A DNA stretch of 64,000 nt from Devosia ginsengisoli (GTDB taxonomy: Bacteria; Pseudomonadota; Alphaproteobacteria; Rhizobiales; Devosiaceae). Shown in pieces: positions 1 to 9,062 of the stretch; position 1 is the first letter of the stretch, and each line of letters opens with the position of its first letter. Both the position numbers and the translations under genes were made by a program. The stretch is taken from NCBI RefSeq assembly GCF_007859655.1, contig NZ_CP042304.1, positions 2,792,501 through 2,856,500 of the forward strand. Reading direction: 5' to 3'. The notes under the pieces were generated by a model. It worked only from the letters and a program-made list of their open reading frames with translations. It did not search any database and had not been told where the DNA came from.

Positions 1-76
1 GGCTTGACCCGAGGGCTCTGCACTTGCGGTGCGTAGGGTAAGTGAAGTGTCCTCGGGTCAAGCCCGAGGATGACGA
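1..76. repeat. Paired palindrome, 'CTCGGGTCAAGCCCGAG' family (R1)
   Basis: Two arms are visible: GGCTTGACCCGAGGG at the window start and CCTCGGGTCAAGCCCGAGG at about 52-70. Each arm is itself palindromic, and the second can pair with the first. The same family recurs near 33290 and 50232. The left edge may be cut by the window. Confidence 0.75.
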
Positions 77-110
77 TCTATGGAAGTGGCACGATGTTGC
101 CCCACCCTCG

Positions 111-500
111 ATGTCATCCCGGCCTCGAGCCGGGACCCATCTCGAGATCACGCCGCCGCCGCAAGGTGGATCGTGCAACCACCGAATATGCCCACCATTT
201 CAGGATGGATCCCGGCTCAAGGCCGGGATGACACCGTGGTTGGGGAAACGACAGCGAACCTATCCATCTTATCCCCCTCCCCAAAACCGAGCGTATCATC
301 CTCCCATCCCTCCGCATGGGCGGCCTGCAGGCGAACAGTGGCGGAAGGAGCCGGGTGCGGCTTCGCTGCTCGCACAGGTCCGAGTCCGGGCGGAAGCGTG
401 TGCGCGACTCCCCGTGCTGCTCCAAAAACCGGCACCCCGAGACGGTGAGCGTCTCACTAATAAAATTACTCAGGGGCGTAAGCCGTCTCGGGGTCCGCTC
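111..500 (+). repeat. Composite intergenic element, copy A
   Basis: A mosaic of non-coding modules. It holds a palindrome with TCATCCCGGC / GCCGGGATGA arms (111-238), a conserved stretch of about 45 bases at 259-306 (TATCCATCTTATCCCC then AAAACCG and GCGTATCATCCTCCC), and a 55-base hairpin with CCGAGACGG / CCGTCTCGG arms around an AT-rich loop (437-492). The same modules recur in inverted orientation at 7412-7920. Open frames here have no recognisable product, so I treat them as chance. The rest of the 5' region up to the first gene (501-573) shows nothing. Confidence 0.7.
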
Positions 501-573
501 GTCTTCGATACCCGCATTACAGGCGGCGCTTGTGCACATCTGCACCTCCCCCCGCAGTTTTGCCGCATTTTTT

Positions 574-601
574 TTGGATCAGCGCAGTTGATTGATATAG
601 A
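574..601 (+). promoter_or_regulatory. Possible sigma70-type promoter of the M23 peptidase
   Basis: TTGGAT (574-579) and TATAGA (596-601) are separated by 16 bases, upstream of the M23 peptidase gene. Both hexamers match the consensus at four or five positions. Chance matches of this quality are common, so this is tentative. Confidence 0.35.
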
Positions 602-688
602 ACTCCGCGCGCGCAAGCCACGAGCTGCATGCGCAGCCGGCTGCAAGACCGGAACGGGGACTGCCGTGACACATCAAAGGATGAGGCG

Positions 689-2656
689 TTGAACGCAGCG
701 CAGAGAAACCGTCATGCCGCGCTGCTCAAGGCCACCGGCTTCGAAGACAGCCCCGCGCTGACGGTGCAGTCGACCGACGGTGAAATTCCCCATGGGCGCG
801 AGCTGAGCTTTGCCTGGCTGAGCGGCACTGTGATGACCGGCCTGACCAGCGTGCTGCTGATGGGTGCGGCGCTTTATGTCTCCTTCCAGGGCCAGGACAC
901 TTTCTCCACCGCCTATGAGGCACTGCAGCTTTCGCGCCCGGAAACCGAGGCGCTGACCCCGACCGATCTTTCCGCCAAGTCGTCGCGCCTGCGCCCGGTC
1001 ACGGCCACCCGCTCGGACCTTGAAGTCATCGAAGCCTCGATCCGCGAGACGGTCGATGGCCGCGACATGATCCGCAACCAGCCGTTCGTGCGCATCCGCG
1101 CCACGCTGGCCACCGCCCCGACCTCACTGTCCGAGGGCGTTCCCGATTACGATCCGGTGGCAATTCTCAATGCCACCCAGCCGATCCCGGCAACCGCCAA
1201 TATCGACGTCAACACTGATGTCTATGGCGCCGAGGTGGAAGGCGAAGTGGCCGTTCGGCTGGCCGCCATGCCGATGACCCTCGTGCCGCCACGCGCCATT
1301 TCCGATCAGTCGGCAGCCGAATATGTGCGCAGCGTCGTCGAGGCGACCTTCTTCAGCGACAGTGCGCCGACCATGGCCTATGCCGCGCTCGGCCCCAGTA
1401 TCCGCGACCTGGGCCTGGTACCGGGCAGCAATACGCTGGCCGGCGTCGCCGAAAACGTCACCGTCGTGCCCCAGACCACAAGGGCAGCCGATGCGGCCCT
1501 CGGCCGTTCGGAGCGCTTCCTCACCCTGCGCGAGGCGGCCAGCCTCGATGAGGTGCTGGGCAAGAACGGCTTCTCTCCCAATCAGGCGATCCTGGTCACC
1601 GACGCGCTGCGCAATGTTCTGCGCAGCACGGATCTGGCGGCCCTCACCCGGTTGCGCATTCTCTATGGCCCGCTCAGCCACGAAGCGACCAGTCTCGTTC
1701 CCTATCGCCTGAGCCTTTATCTGCCGCGCAGCGATGGCAGCTACGAATACAAGGCCACCGTGGCCCTGACCGATACCGGCCAATATGTGCTCGGCATCGA
1801 GCCCGACTTTGTCGAATTCCCCGAAGGGGACACCGAAGAGGTCAACGTCGCCAACCTGCCCAGCGTCTACCGCTCCATCTGGGAGACCGGTCGCAAGCAT
1901 GACCTGGACGATGCCACGATCGAGCGCATCATCGGCATGTATGCCTATGACGTCGACATGACCAAGAAGATCGCGGCCGGCGATTCCATCGAGATTCTGG
2001 AAACCACCCCGGATGCCGAAGGCCGCACCGAGCTGCTCTATGTCAGCCTGACCCTGGGCAGCACGACTCGCCAGCTCTATCGCTTCGCCACGGCGGACGG
2101 CGTGATCGATTTCTATGATCCCGATGGCGAAACCGGCAAGCGCTTCCTCACCCGCCGGCCGCTCGAAGGCGGCGGCACGCTGCGCTCGCGCTTCGGCTAT
2201 CGCGTCCACCCCATTTTCAAGACGCGCAAGCTCCATACCGGCGTCGATCTGGCCTCCCGTTCGGGCACGCCAATCTATGCTGCCGGCGACGGCGTCATCA
2301 AATATTACAAATGGCAATCGGGCTACGGCAACAAGGTCGAAATCCAGCACGTCAACGGCTACGAGACGGCCTATGGCCACATGTCACGCTATGCCGATGG
2401 GCTGGGCGTCGGCAGCCATGTGCGCCAGGGCCAGATCATCGGCTATGTCGGCTCGACCGGCCAGTCGACCGGCCCGCACCTGCATTTCGAGATCAAGATC
2501 AACGGCAATCTGGTCGATCCGCTGAGCGTGAAGCTGCCCAAGGACAATGTCCTGCCCCAGCAATATGAAGCCCAGTTCGCCCAGACCATGGCGCAGATCA
2601 ATGACCTCATGGCCCGCGATCCCGCCCCGATCACCGTCGCCGACGTCAACCACTAA
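689..2656 (+). CDS. M23 family metallopeptidase
   Basis: Membrane-anchored murein endopeptidase of the LytM/M23 family, expected to cut peptidoglycan cross-links in the periplasm. One membrane segment lies near residues 44-65 and a long extracytoplasmic region follows. The peptidase domain fills the last 150 residues, with the zinc ligands visible as HTGVD and HLHFE and the family's GYGNKVEIQH and TAYGHMSRY segments. I chose a TTG start at 689 because AAGGATGAGG sits just before it. An in-frame ATG at 629 has no ribosome-binding site but would add 20 residues. The gene ends convergently with the MFS gene with a 4-base overlap. Both end-on catalytic motifs are intact, so it is likely an active enzyme rather than an EnvC-like activator. 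Confidence 0.9.
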   Translation: MNAAQRNRHAALLKATGFEDSPALTVQSTDGEIPHGRELSFAWLSGTVMTGLTSVLLMGAALYVSFQGQDTFSTAYEALQLSRPETEALTPTDLSAKSSRLRPVTATRSDLEVIEASIRETVDGRDMIRNQPFVRIRATLATAPTSLSEGVPDYDPVAILNATQPIPATANIDVNTDVYGAEVEGEVAVRLAAMPMTLVPPRAISDQSAAEYVRSVVEATFFSDSAPTMAYAALGPSIRDLGLVPGSNTLAGVAENVTVVPQTTRAADAALGRSERFLTLREAASLDEVLGKNGFSPNQAILVTDALRNVLRSTDLAALTRLRILYGPLSHEATSLVPYRLSLYLPRSDGSYEYKATVALTDTGQYVLGIEPDFVEFPEGDTEEVNVANLPSVYRSIWETGRKHDLDDATIERIIGMYAYDVDMTKKIAAGDSIEILETTPDAEGRTELLYVSLTLGSTTRQLYRFATADGVIDFYDPDGETGKRFLTRRPLEGGGTLRSRFGYRVHPIFKTRKLHTGVDLASRSGTPIYAAGDGVIKYYKWQSGYGNKVEIQHVNGYETAYGHMSRYADGLGVGSHVRQGQIIGYVGSTGQSTGPHLHFEIKINGNLVDPLSVKLPKDNVLPQQYEAQFAQTMAQINDLMARDPAPITVADVNH

Positions 2657-4122
2657 AATTTGCGCTCCAGCGTGAGCCAGGCAACCGCGGCGGAAACCAC
2701 GCTGAGCGCCGCGGTGATATAGGCGACCGCGGCAAAAGCCGCATCGGTCGCCGCCAGTCGCAGCGCATCTTCCTCGCCGCTCAGCCCGTCGGTGACCACG
2801 CCGAAAAATATCGGCAGTTCCGCCGCGCTATCCAGGTTCTGCTCGAACACCGAAGCCACCACCGCCCCGAGCAGGGCCACCGCCACCAGTCCGGCGACCC
2901 GGGCCACCGCGTTATTGACCCCCGAGGCGACGCCGGTATCGCCATCGTCCACCGACGTCATCACCGCCGCCGAGAGCGGCGACACGACCAGCCCCATGCC
3001 CAGCCCCAGCAGCACGATCGAGGGCAGCACAGCCAGCCACGGATCGTGCAGCGGCGCGGTCAGGCCCAGCGCGGCAAAAGCGGCAGCCACCAGCAGGGAA
3101 CCCGCTGCAATCAACGGCGCGGGCCCGAACCGGTCGGCCCACTTGCCGCTCAGCGATGACAGCAGTGTCAGGCTGATCCCCAGGGGCAGCAGCACCAGCG
3201 ATACGGTAGCCGGGGATTCTCCCCAGCCGCCAATCATGGTCATGGGCAGGTAGAACATGGTGCCGCCAAGCGCGAAATAGAGCGCGAAGGTCAGGGCGTT
3301 GGCGCCGGAAAAACCGATATTGGCGAAAAGCCCGAGCGGCAGCATCGGATGGGGGCTGCGCGCCTCCCAGACGATGAAGCCCGCGGCCAGCACCAGCCCG
3401 CCCCCGCACCACAGAATAGTGTGCGACAACGGCGGTACGCTTTCGCTGCCATCGCCGGTAAGGCCATAGGCGATAAGCATCAGCGCCAGCGTCGCCAGCA
3501 CCGCCCCGATTACATCGAGCTTCCGCCCCACTTCCGGATGGTCCGGCGCCACGCGGAACCACAGCAGCGCCAGGGCCAGCAGGCCCAGCGGCAGATTGAT
3601 GGCAAAGACCAGCCGCCAGCTCCAGTCGCCCAAAGCCGTCAGCACGAAGCCGCCGATGATCGGCCCGGCGATCGTGGTCAGTGACGAGGCGGCCGCCCAC
3701 ATGCCGATGGCCTTGCCGCGCTCTTCGCGCGGATAGGCCTTGGCGATGATGGCCAGGCTCCCCGGCACCATGAAGGCCGCGCCTATGCCCTGCACCGCCC
3801 GCGCGATGACCAGCACCAGCGGCGTCGGCGCCAGCGCGCAGACGATGGAAGCCGCCACGAAGACCGCAATGCCCAGCCCGAACACATTGCGCAACCCGAA
3901 CCGGTCGCCCGTGGCGCCGCCCAGCAGGATCAGCGCCGAGAGGAACAGCAGATAGCCATTGCTCACCCATTGCGCATCGGCCAGCGTCGCCCCGAGATCG
4001 GCGCGAATGGCCGGAATGGCGATTGATATCACCGAGCCATCGATGAAGCCCATGCTCGAAGCGAGAATGGCGGCGACCAGCACGAAGCGCCGGCTTTGCG
4101 GGGCAGCGATATCCTGGGTCAT
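2653..4122 (-). CDS. MFS transporter, DHA2 (EmrB/QacA) type
   Basis: Proton-driven drug or metabolite exporter of the inner membrane. The 489 residues and about 14 hydrophobic segments fit the DHA2 family. The N-terminal half shows the loop 2-3 motif (LLGGATGDRFGLRNVF), ARAVQGIGAAFMVPGSLAII, and the antiporter motif C as GPIIGGFVL. The substrate cannot be read from sequence. The gene follows the VOC gene by 30 bases in the same direction, so the two are probably one transcript. That pairing hints at export or resistance to a small toxic compound, but this is inference. Confidence 0.85.
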   Translation of the reverse strand: MTQDIAAPQSRRFVLVAAILASSMGFIDGSVISIAIPAIRADLGATLADAQWVSNGYLLFLSALILLGGATGDRFGLRNVFGLGIAVFVAASIVCALAPTPLVLVIARAVQGIGAAFMVPGSLAIIAKAYPREERGKAIGMWAAASSLTTIAGPIIGGFVLTALGDWSWRLVFAINLPLGLLALALLWFRVAPDHPEVGRKLDVIGAVLATLALMLIAYGLTGDGSESVPPLSHTILWCGGGLVLAAGFIVWEARSPHPMLPLGLFANIGFSGANALTFALYFALGGTMFYLPMTMIGGWGESPATVSLVLLPLGISLTLLSSLSGKWADRFGPAPLIAAGSLLVAAAFAALGLTAPLHDPWLAVLPSIVLLGLGMGLVVSPLSAAVMTSVDDGDTGVASGVNNAVARVAGLVAVALLGAVVASVFEQNLDSAAELPIFFGVVTDGLSGEEDALRLAATDAAFAAVAYITAALSVVSAAVAWLTLERKF

Positions 4123-4152
4123 GATGGGTCCAGCAGCGGTTTCCCGGCGAGA

Positions 4153-4491
4153 TTATTCTTTCGCTACATAGACCGCCATCTCATTTCCGCCCGGCTCGCG
4201 GAAGTGAAACCGCCGTCCACCCGGAAAATCATACTGCGCCCGGGTGATCGAGCCGCCGGCGGCAATCACCCGGCGCTCGGCGCCATCGAGGTCATCGGTG
4301 CGGATCACCGCCATGGTCGCGGCCACCTTGCCCTGGCTCTGATCGATGCCGCCATCGATGCCGGCATTTTCGATGCCATCGTAATCAGGCCCATAGCTGG
4401 TAATGCCCCAGCCGAACGCGGCGCGGAAGAAAGCGCTTGTCGTCGCGCGGTTGCTGGACGGGAACTCCACATAGTCGATCTTGTCGGTCAT
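4153..4491 (-). CDS. VOC family protein (glyoxalase/bleomycin-resistance fold)
   Basis: Small 112-residue protein with the N-terminal pattern of VOC proteins (VEFPSSNRATTSAFFRAAFGWG) and the C-terminal DPxGxRFxFREPGGNEMAVY-like ending, which usually carries the metal-binding Glu. It resembles the YdfO/PhnB-like single-domain branch. Members are lyases, dioxygenases or antibiotic-binding proteins, and I cannot tell which applies. The ATG is preceded by GAGGTGAAGCG. It leads a probable two-gene operon with the downstream MFS transporter. Confidence 0.8.
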   Translation of the reverse strand: MTDKIDYVEFPSSNRATTSAFFRAAFGWGITSYGPDYDGIENAGIDGGIDQSQGKVAATMAVIRTDDLDGAERRVIAAGGSITRAQYDFPGGRRFHFREPGGNEMAVYVAKE

Positions 4492-4517
4492 CGCTTCACC
4501 TCAATGTTCTCTTTTTG

Positions 4518-4545
4518 TTCTAAACGATCGAAATCGGCGGTGCAA
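4518..4545 (-). promoter_or_regulatory. Putative promoter of the VOC-MFS operon
   Basis: On the minus strand TTGCAC (4540-4545) and TTAGAA (4518-4523) are separated by 16 bases, about 25 bases upstream of the VOC start. Two GAACA direct repeats follow at the -10 and just downstream and could bind a regulator. Confidence 0.45.
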
Positions 4546-4547
4546 TG

Positions 4548-4573
4548 AAAAAGGCCGGTCCAAGGGACCGGCC
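4548..4573 (-). terminator. Intrinsic terminator after clpB
   Basis: On the minus strand a 9-bp stem (GGCCGGTCC / GGACCGGCC) with a three-base loop is followed by a run of five T. It sits 12 bases after the clpB stop codon. Confidence 0.85.
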
Positions 4574-4585
4574 TCCGAAGAGAAG

Positions 4586-7201
4586 TTATGCCGCCGCTTC
4601 GGCTTCTTTCTTGCCGTCAGGCAGCAGCACGATGCCATCGTCATTGGCATCGACCACCACGTTGGAACCATCGCTGACGCGGCCGGCCAGGATTTCCTCG
4701 GCCAGCTCGTCCTGCACGGTCCGCTGGATCACGCGCTTCAGCGGCCGGGCGCCATAGGCGGGATCATAGCCTTCATTGGCCAGCCACTCGCGGGCGCGCG
4801 GCGTCAGTTCGAGACTGATATCGCGATCCCGCAGCAGCTGCGTCAGCCGGCCGAACTGGATATCGACGATGGAACCCATATGCTCGCGGCCCAGCCGGTG
4901 GAACAGCAGGATTTCGTCGATCCGGTTCAAGAATTCCGGCCGGAAGGCCGCCTTGACCATATCGAGCACCTTGCCGCGCACCAGTTCGACCGATTCCCCA
5001 TCCTTGAGCTCGACCAGATATTCGGCGCCCAGATTGGAGGTGAGGATGATGACCGTATTGCGGAAATCGACCGTGCGCCCCTGCCCGTCCGTCAGCCGCC
5101 CATCATCGAGCACCTGCAGCAGGACATTGAATACATCGGGATGCGCCTTCTCGATCTCGTCGAACAGCACGACCTGATAGGGCCGGCGCCGCACCGCTTC
5201 GGTGAGCACGCCACCTTCGTCATAGCCGACATAGCCCGGAGGCGCGCCGATCAGGCGGGCCACCGAATGCTTTTCCATGAACTCGCTCATGTCGAGCCGC
5301 ACCATGGCGGTCTCGTCATCGAACAGGAACTGGGCCAGGCTCTTGGTCAGCTCGGTCTTGCCGACGCCGGTTGGCCCGAGGAACATGAACGAGCCGATCG
5401 GCCGGTTCGGATCCTGCAAGCCGGCACGCGAACGCCGCACCGCCTTGGCCACCGCGGCCACCGCCTCGGCCTGCCCGATGACGCGAGCGCCGAGCGAGTC
5501 TTCCATATGCAGCAGCTTTTCACGCTCGCCTTCCAGCATGCGGTCGACCGGAATGCCGGTCCAGCGGCTCACCACCTGGGCGATGTCGCTCGAATCGACG
5601 GTTTCCTTGGCCATGACCGGATCGGGCTTGCCGTCGCCACCGACATCGTCGGCCGCCTTGAGCCGCTTTTCGAGATCGGGAATGACGCCATAGGCCAGCT
5701 CGCCGGCCTTGGCCAGATCACCCTGCCTCTGCGCGATTTCGAGCTGGCTGCGCGCGGCATCGAGCTCTTCCTTGACCTTCTGGCTACCCTGCAGGCGCTC
5801 CTTCTCGGCCAGCCACTTGGCCGACAGAGCCTGTGCCTGGTCTTCGAGATCGCCCAGTTCGGTTTCGAGCCGCACCAGCCGCGTCTTGGAGCCGTCGTCC
5901 TCTTCCTTGCGCAAGGCCTCGCGCTCGATCTTGAGCTGCATGATGCGGCGATCGAGTTCGTCCAAAGCCTCGGGTTTGGAATCGACGGCCATGCGCAGCC
6001 GCGCCGCCGCCTCGTCCATCAGGTCGATGGCCTTGTCAGGCAGGAAGCGGTCGGTGATGTAGCGATTGCTGAGAGTCGCCGCACTCACCAGCGCCGAATC
6101 GGAAATGCGGATGCCGTGATGCAGCTCGTATTTTTCCTTGAGCCCGCGCAGGATCGAGATCGTGTCTTCCACGGTCGGCTCGTCCACAAAGACCGGCTGG
6201 AAGCGCCGCGCCAAAGCCGCGTCCTTCTCGACATGCTTGCGATATTCGTCAAGCGTCGTCGCGCCCACGCAGTGGAGTTCACCGCGCGCCAGAGCAGGCT
6301 TCAGCAGATTGGACGCATCCATGGCGCCATCGGCCTTGCCGGCGCCGACCAGGGTATGCATTTCGTCAATGAACAGGATGATCTGTCCCTCGGCCGCCGT
6401 CACTTCCGACAGCACCGATTTCAGGCGTTCCTCGAACTCGCCGCGATATTTCGCGCCGGCAATGAGCGCGCCCATGTCGAGCGACAAGAGGCTCTTGTTC
6501 TTGAGGCTCTCGGGCACGTCGCCATTGACGATGCGGATGGCCAGGCCCTCGGCAATGGCGGTCTTGCCCACGCCGGGCTCACCGATCAGCACCGGATTGT
6601 TCTTGGTACGGCGGCTCAGCACCTGGATGGTGCGGCGGATTTCCTCGTCGCGCCCGATGACCGGGTCGAGCTTGCCCTCGCGCACATCCTCGGTCAGGTC
6701 GCGCGCATATTTCTTGAGCGCATCATAGCTGTTCTCGGCCGAGGCCGAGTCGGCCGTGCGACCCTTGCGGATGGCTTCGATGGCGGCATTGAGCGTCTGC
6801 GGCGTCACGCCGACCGAGGCCAGGATCTTGCCGGCATCACTGTCCTTTTCGACCACCAAAGCCAGCAGCAGGCGTTCGACGGTGACATAGGAATCGCCCG
6901 CCTTCTGCGCCGCGCTTTCGGCGGTGTCAAACACCCGCGCCAATTCGCGGCCCAGATAGAGCTGGCCGGCATCGCCGGACACGGTGGGGATTTTGGCGAT
7001 CGCCGCTTCCACGGCCGCCCGCGCCGCCTTGGGATCGCCCCCGGCCTGACTGATCAGCCCATTAGCCATGCCCTGATCGTCATCGAGCAGGACTTTGAGC
7101 AGGTGGATGGGCGCAAATTGCTGATGCCCCTTGCCCAGCGCCATGGTCTGCGCGCTCTGGATGAAACCCCGGGCCCGCTCGGTATATTTCTCGATATTCA
7201 T
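4586..7201 (-). CDS. clpB: ATP-dependent chaperone ClpB
   Basis: Hsp100 disaggregase that works with DnaK to recover aggregated proteins in the cytoplasm. The 871 residues are typical. In order they show the Clp N-domain repeats (1-150), NBD1 with GEPGVGKT (about 205) and Walker B FIDEMHTL, the coiled-coil middle domain (about 410-520), NBD2 with GPTGVGKTE (about 610) and Walker [13 protein letters not shown], and the C-terminal small domain (NRIDEILLF). The middle domain separates it from ClpA/ClpC. The start at 7201 gives the family N-terminus [12 protein letters not shown] and has GGAGAG upstream; a longer frame to 7366 is spurious. A heat-shock-type promoter candidate lies at 7312-7340. 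Confidence 0.97.
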   Translation of the reverse strand: MNIEKYTERARGFIQSAQTMALGKGHQQFAPIHLLKVLLDDDQGMANGLISQAGGDPKAARAAVEAAIAKIPTVSGDAGQLYLGRELARVFDTAESAAQKAGDSYVTVERLLLALVVEKDSDAGKILASVGVTPQTLNAAIEAIRKGRTADSASAENSYDALKKYARDLTEDVREGKLDPVIGRDEEIRRTIQVLSRRTKNNPVLIGEPGVGKTAIAEGLAIRIVNGDVPESLKNKSLLSLDMGALIAGAKYRGEFEERLKSVLSEVTAAEGQIILFIDEMHTLVGAGKADGAMDASNLLKPALARGELHCVGATTLDEYRKHVEKDAALARRFQPVFVDEPTVEDTISILRGLKEKYELHHGIRISDSALVSAATLSNRYITDRFLPDKAIDLMDEAAARLRMAVDSKPEALDELDRRIMQLKIEREALRKEEDDGSKTRLVRLETELGDLEDQAQALSAKWLAEKERLQGSQKVKEELDAARSQLEIAQRQGDLAKAGELAYGVIPDLEKRLKAADDVGGDGKPDPVMAKETVDSSDIAQVVSRWTGIPVDRMLEGEREKLLHMEDSLGARVIGQAEAVAAVAKAVRRSRAGLQDPNRPIGSFMFLGPTGVGKTELTKSLAQFLFDDETAMVRLDMSEFMEKHSVARLIGAPPGYVGYDEGGVLTEAVRRRPYQVVLFDEIEKAHPDVFNVLLQVLDDGRLTDGQGRTVDFRNTVIILTSNLGAEYLVELKDGESVELVRGKVLDMVKAAFRPEFLNRIDEILLFHRLGREHMGSIVDIQFGRLTQLLRDRDISLELTPRAREWLANEGYDPAYGARPLKRVIQRTVQDELAEEILAGRVSDGSNVVVDANDDGIVLLPDGKKEAEAAA

Positions 7202-7311
7202 GCAACTCTCCTTGTCTCGCCCGCTGTCCGGCCCATCGAGGCACCTGAACATGCGGCGGAAGCGTCGTCTGGTGGAACGCCTGACACGCAGCACTGCTCC
7301 ATCACGAGCAG

Positions 7312-7340
7312 TATATGGGGAGCATTTGGCGAGGGAAAAG
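7312..7340 (-). promoter_or_regulatory. Possible sigma32 (heat-shock) promoter of clpB
   Basis: On the minus strand CCCCATATA (7312-7320) is a strong match to the RpoH -10 region. The -35, CTTTTC (7335-7340) 14 bases upstream, is weak compared with CTTGAA. It would give a 5' leader of about 100 bases. Heat-shock control of clpB is general knowledge; the site assignment is inference. Confidence 0.4.
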
Positions 7341-7411
7341 AGGGCGTGCGCAAGCGCCGCCTGCAACGCGGTTGCCGATAGACGAACGCATGCCAGGACT
7401 GGCAGCGAGCG

Positions 7412-7920
7412 GATCCCGAGACGGCCTTCGCCTCTGGTAAATTTAATAATGAGACGGAAGCCGTCTCGGGATGCCGGGACTTGCTCGGACGGCGCGATCG
7501 CAGACCCTAGCGGTTAGCCGTAGCACCCCACCCAAACGCCTCGTCCGCTCGACCCGGAGCGGAGCGCGACCTCCACTCCCCCGGCTGGCTTCCGGACACC
7601 CGTCGCTGCAGCGCCGCCCGTATCCCGGAAGATGGGGAGGATGATACGCGCGGTTTTGGCGAGGGGGATAAGATGGATAGATTTGTGCGTGTGGCTTACC
7701 CCCACCCTCATTCCCTCCCCACAAGGGGGAGGGAAGCCTGCTCCATGCTTGCGGAAACATTTGAGATGATCCTTGAGGGTCGCTCTGGCGCCTCCCTCCC
7801 CCTTGTGGGGAGGGACTGAGGGTGGGGGTGGTTTGGCCCCGATATCCGGCATGACCCATCCACCTTGCGGCTGTGGCGTGATCTCGGGATGGGTCCCAGC
7901 TCAAGGCCGGGATGACATCG
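7412..7920 (-). repeat. Composite intergenic element, copy B (inverted relative to copy A)
   Basis: Read on the minus strand it repeats copy A's module order: the TCATCCCGGC palindrome (7846-7918), the TATCCATCTTATCCCC...GCGTATCATCCTCCC block (7636-7682) and the CCGAGACGG hairpin (7416-7466). Between the first two modules it carries an inserted pair of CCCTCCCCACAAGGGGGAGGG arms (7698-7826) that copy A lacks. It fills the gap between clpB and the DUF4167 gene. I see no gene in it. Confidence 0.7.
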
Positions 7921-7953
7921 GGGGCGGGGCGGGATCGTGCCGCCAGCGTCGAC

Positions 7954-7980
7954 AAAAAGGCCGGACATTGCTGCCCGGCC
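7954..7980 (-). terminator. Intrinsic terminator after the DUF4167 gene
   Basis: On the minus strand GGCCGGGCAGCAATGTCCGGCC forms a hairpin followed by five T, nine bases after the stop codon at 7989. Confidence 0.8.
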
Positions 7981-7988
7981 TTGAAACT

Positions 7989-8723
7989 TTACTCGGCGGC
8001 GGTGCTGCCGGCCGTGAGGAATGCCGGCAATTCGCCGACATCGGGCTGATCGGCCCCGGCGAGATCGCCACTGTCACCCCCCGCCGGACGGCGGCGGCGC
8101 GGACGGCGCTCACGCGGCTTGCGGGCCTCGCCCTCGGCCTCGACCGGCTGCTCGCCGGACGCTTCGACCGCCTCGGTTGCCGCAACGGGCTGGGCTTCCT
8201 CGCTGGCAGAAACCGGCTGCTGGACTTCGCCTTCGGGGCGGAAGCGTTCGCGATTGCGCTGGCGGTCGCGACGATCACCGCGCTGCTGGCGCTCGCCATC
8301 CTGGCGCGGCTGGCCCTGACCCTGTTCGCCTTCGCCAGCCTGTTCCTCGCCTTCAGCCTGCACATATTGCTGCTGCGGCGGGGGCTGGGGCGAAGCGAAA
8401 CGCGAGTTCATGTCGGGCATGTCGTCGTCGAAATCGTCGTCCTGACCTTCCGGCCGCTGGCCGTTCTGGGCCTGCTGGGCGCTGGAAACGATGCGGAAAT
8501 AATGCTCGGCATGCTGGAGATAATTCTCCGCCATCACCGAATCGCCTGATGACTGGGCGTCGCGGGCAAGCTGGAGATATTTCTCGGCGATATGGGCCGC
8601 GTTGCCGCGCACCTTCACGTCGGGTCCATTGCTCTCGAAATTGCGGGACAACGGATTGACGTGCTTGCGCCCGCCGTTGCGGCCACGCTGCCGGTTCTTG
8701 TTATTCTGGTTGTTGGGTCTCAT
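7989..8723 (-). CDS. DUF4167 domain-containing protein
   Basis: The N-terminal 90 residues match DUF4167 as I know it: a basic, Asn/Arg-rich start (MRPNNQNNKNRQRGRNGG) and the conserved helix HIAEKYLQLARDAQSSGDSVMAENYLQHAEHYFRI. The rest is a charged, Gln/Glu/Arg-rich disordered tail ending in RRPRRRRPAGG. The basic, low-complexity make-up suggests nucleic-acid binding, but the function is not established. It lies just downstream of prmC on the same strand, a conserved Hyphomicrobiales arrangement, and has its own terminator. Confidence 0.88.
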   Translation of the reverse strand: MRPNNQNNKNRQRGRNGGRKHVNPLSRNFESNGPDVKVRGNAAHIAEKYLQLARDAQSSGDSVMAENYLQHAEHYFRIVSSAQQAQNGQRPEGQDDDFDDDMPDMNSRFASPQPPPQQQYVQAEGEEQAGEGEQGQGQPRQDGERQQRGDRRDRQRNRERFRPEGEVQQPVSASEEAQPVAATEAVEASGEQPVEAEGEARKPRERRPRRRRPAGGDSGDLAGADQPDVGELPAFLTAGSTAAE

Positions 8724-9062
8724 CTGGTCGCTTTATCTAACTCTAGAAAAATAAGCGTCACACTGCTGGCGGACCGGCTTACTGCCTGGTCGGGCCAATT
8801 CCGGAACAAAGCACTCTGGGCTCTCGAACCGGCTCTATCTGGCTTCATGAAGACCGAAACCGTCGAACGGCGCTCCGAACCTGTCCCGCGTCGTTCCCGC
8901 CTCTGCCGGAACCGCGCTGCGCATCGCAGCCAATGAATTTGTCGGGTGGCTAGTCGCCGTGGCGCTCATGAAGCACCGTTGACAGCGAGGCCAAACTATA
9001 ACGTTCGGGTCGTCTTTGCCAGCATTAATTGCGATTTTCACCGCGTGATGCAGGGAACTGCC
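8724..9062. other. Intergenic region between prmC and the DUF4167 gene
   Basis: About 340 bases without a convincing gene, RNA or repeat. Short open frames here lack ribosome-binding sites and recognisable content. The DUF4167 promoter should be in it, and an AT-richer patch occurs at 8735-8755, but I cannot place hexamers with confidence. Confidence 0.4.

Noticed and set aside
42..692. Open frames covering the first 690 bases
   Set aside because: They translate palindromic repeats, are Pro/Arg-rich, have no ribosome-binding sites and occur in several frames at once.
1124..2380. 418-codon minus-strand frame inside the M23 peptidase gene
   Set aside because: Antisense shadow; no domain, and the plus-strand protein has clear zinc motifs.
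4481..7381. 966-codon open frame on the plus strand opposite clpB
   Set aside because: It mirrors clpB in a G+C-rich gene; its protein is a His/Leu/Gly-rich string with no known domain, while clpB is certain.
7443..7968. Open frames in the clpB-DUF4167 gap
   Set aside because: Built from composite element B and R4 arms; no recognisable product.
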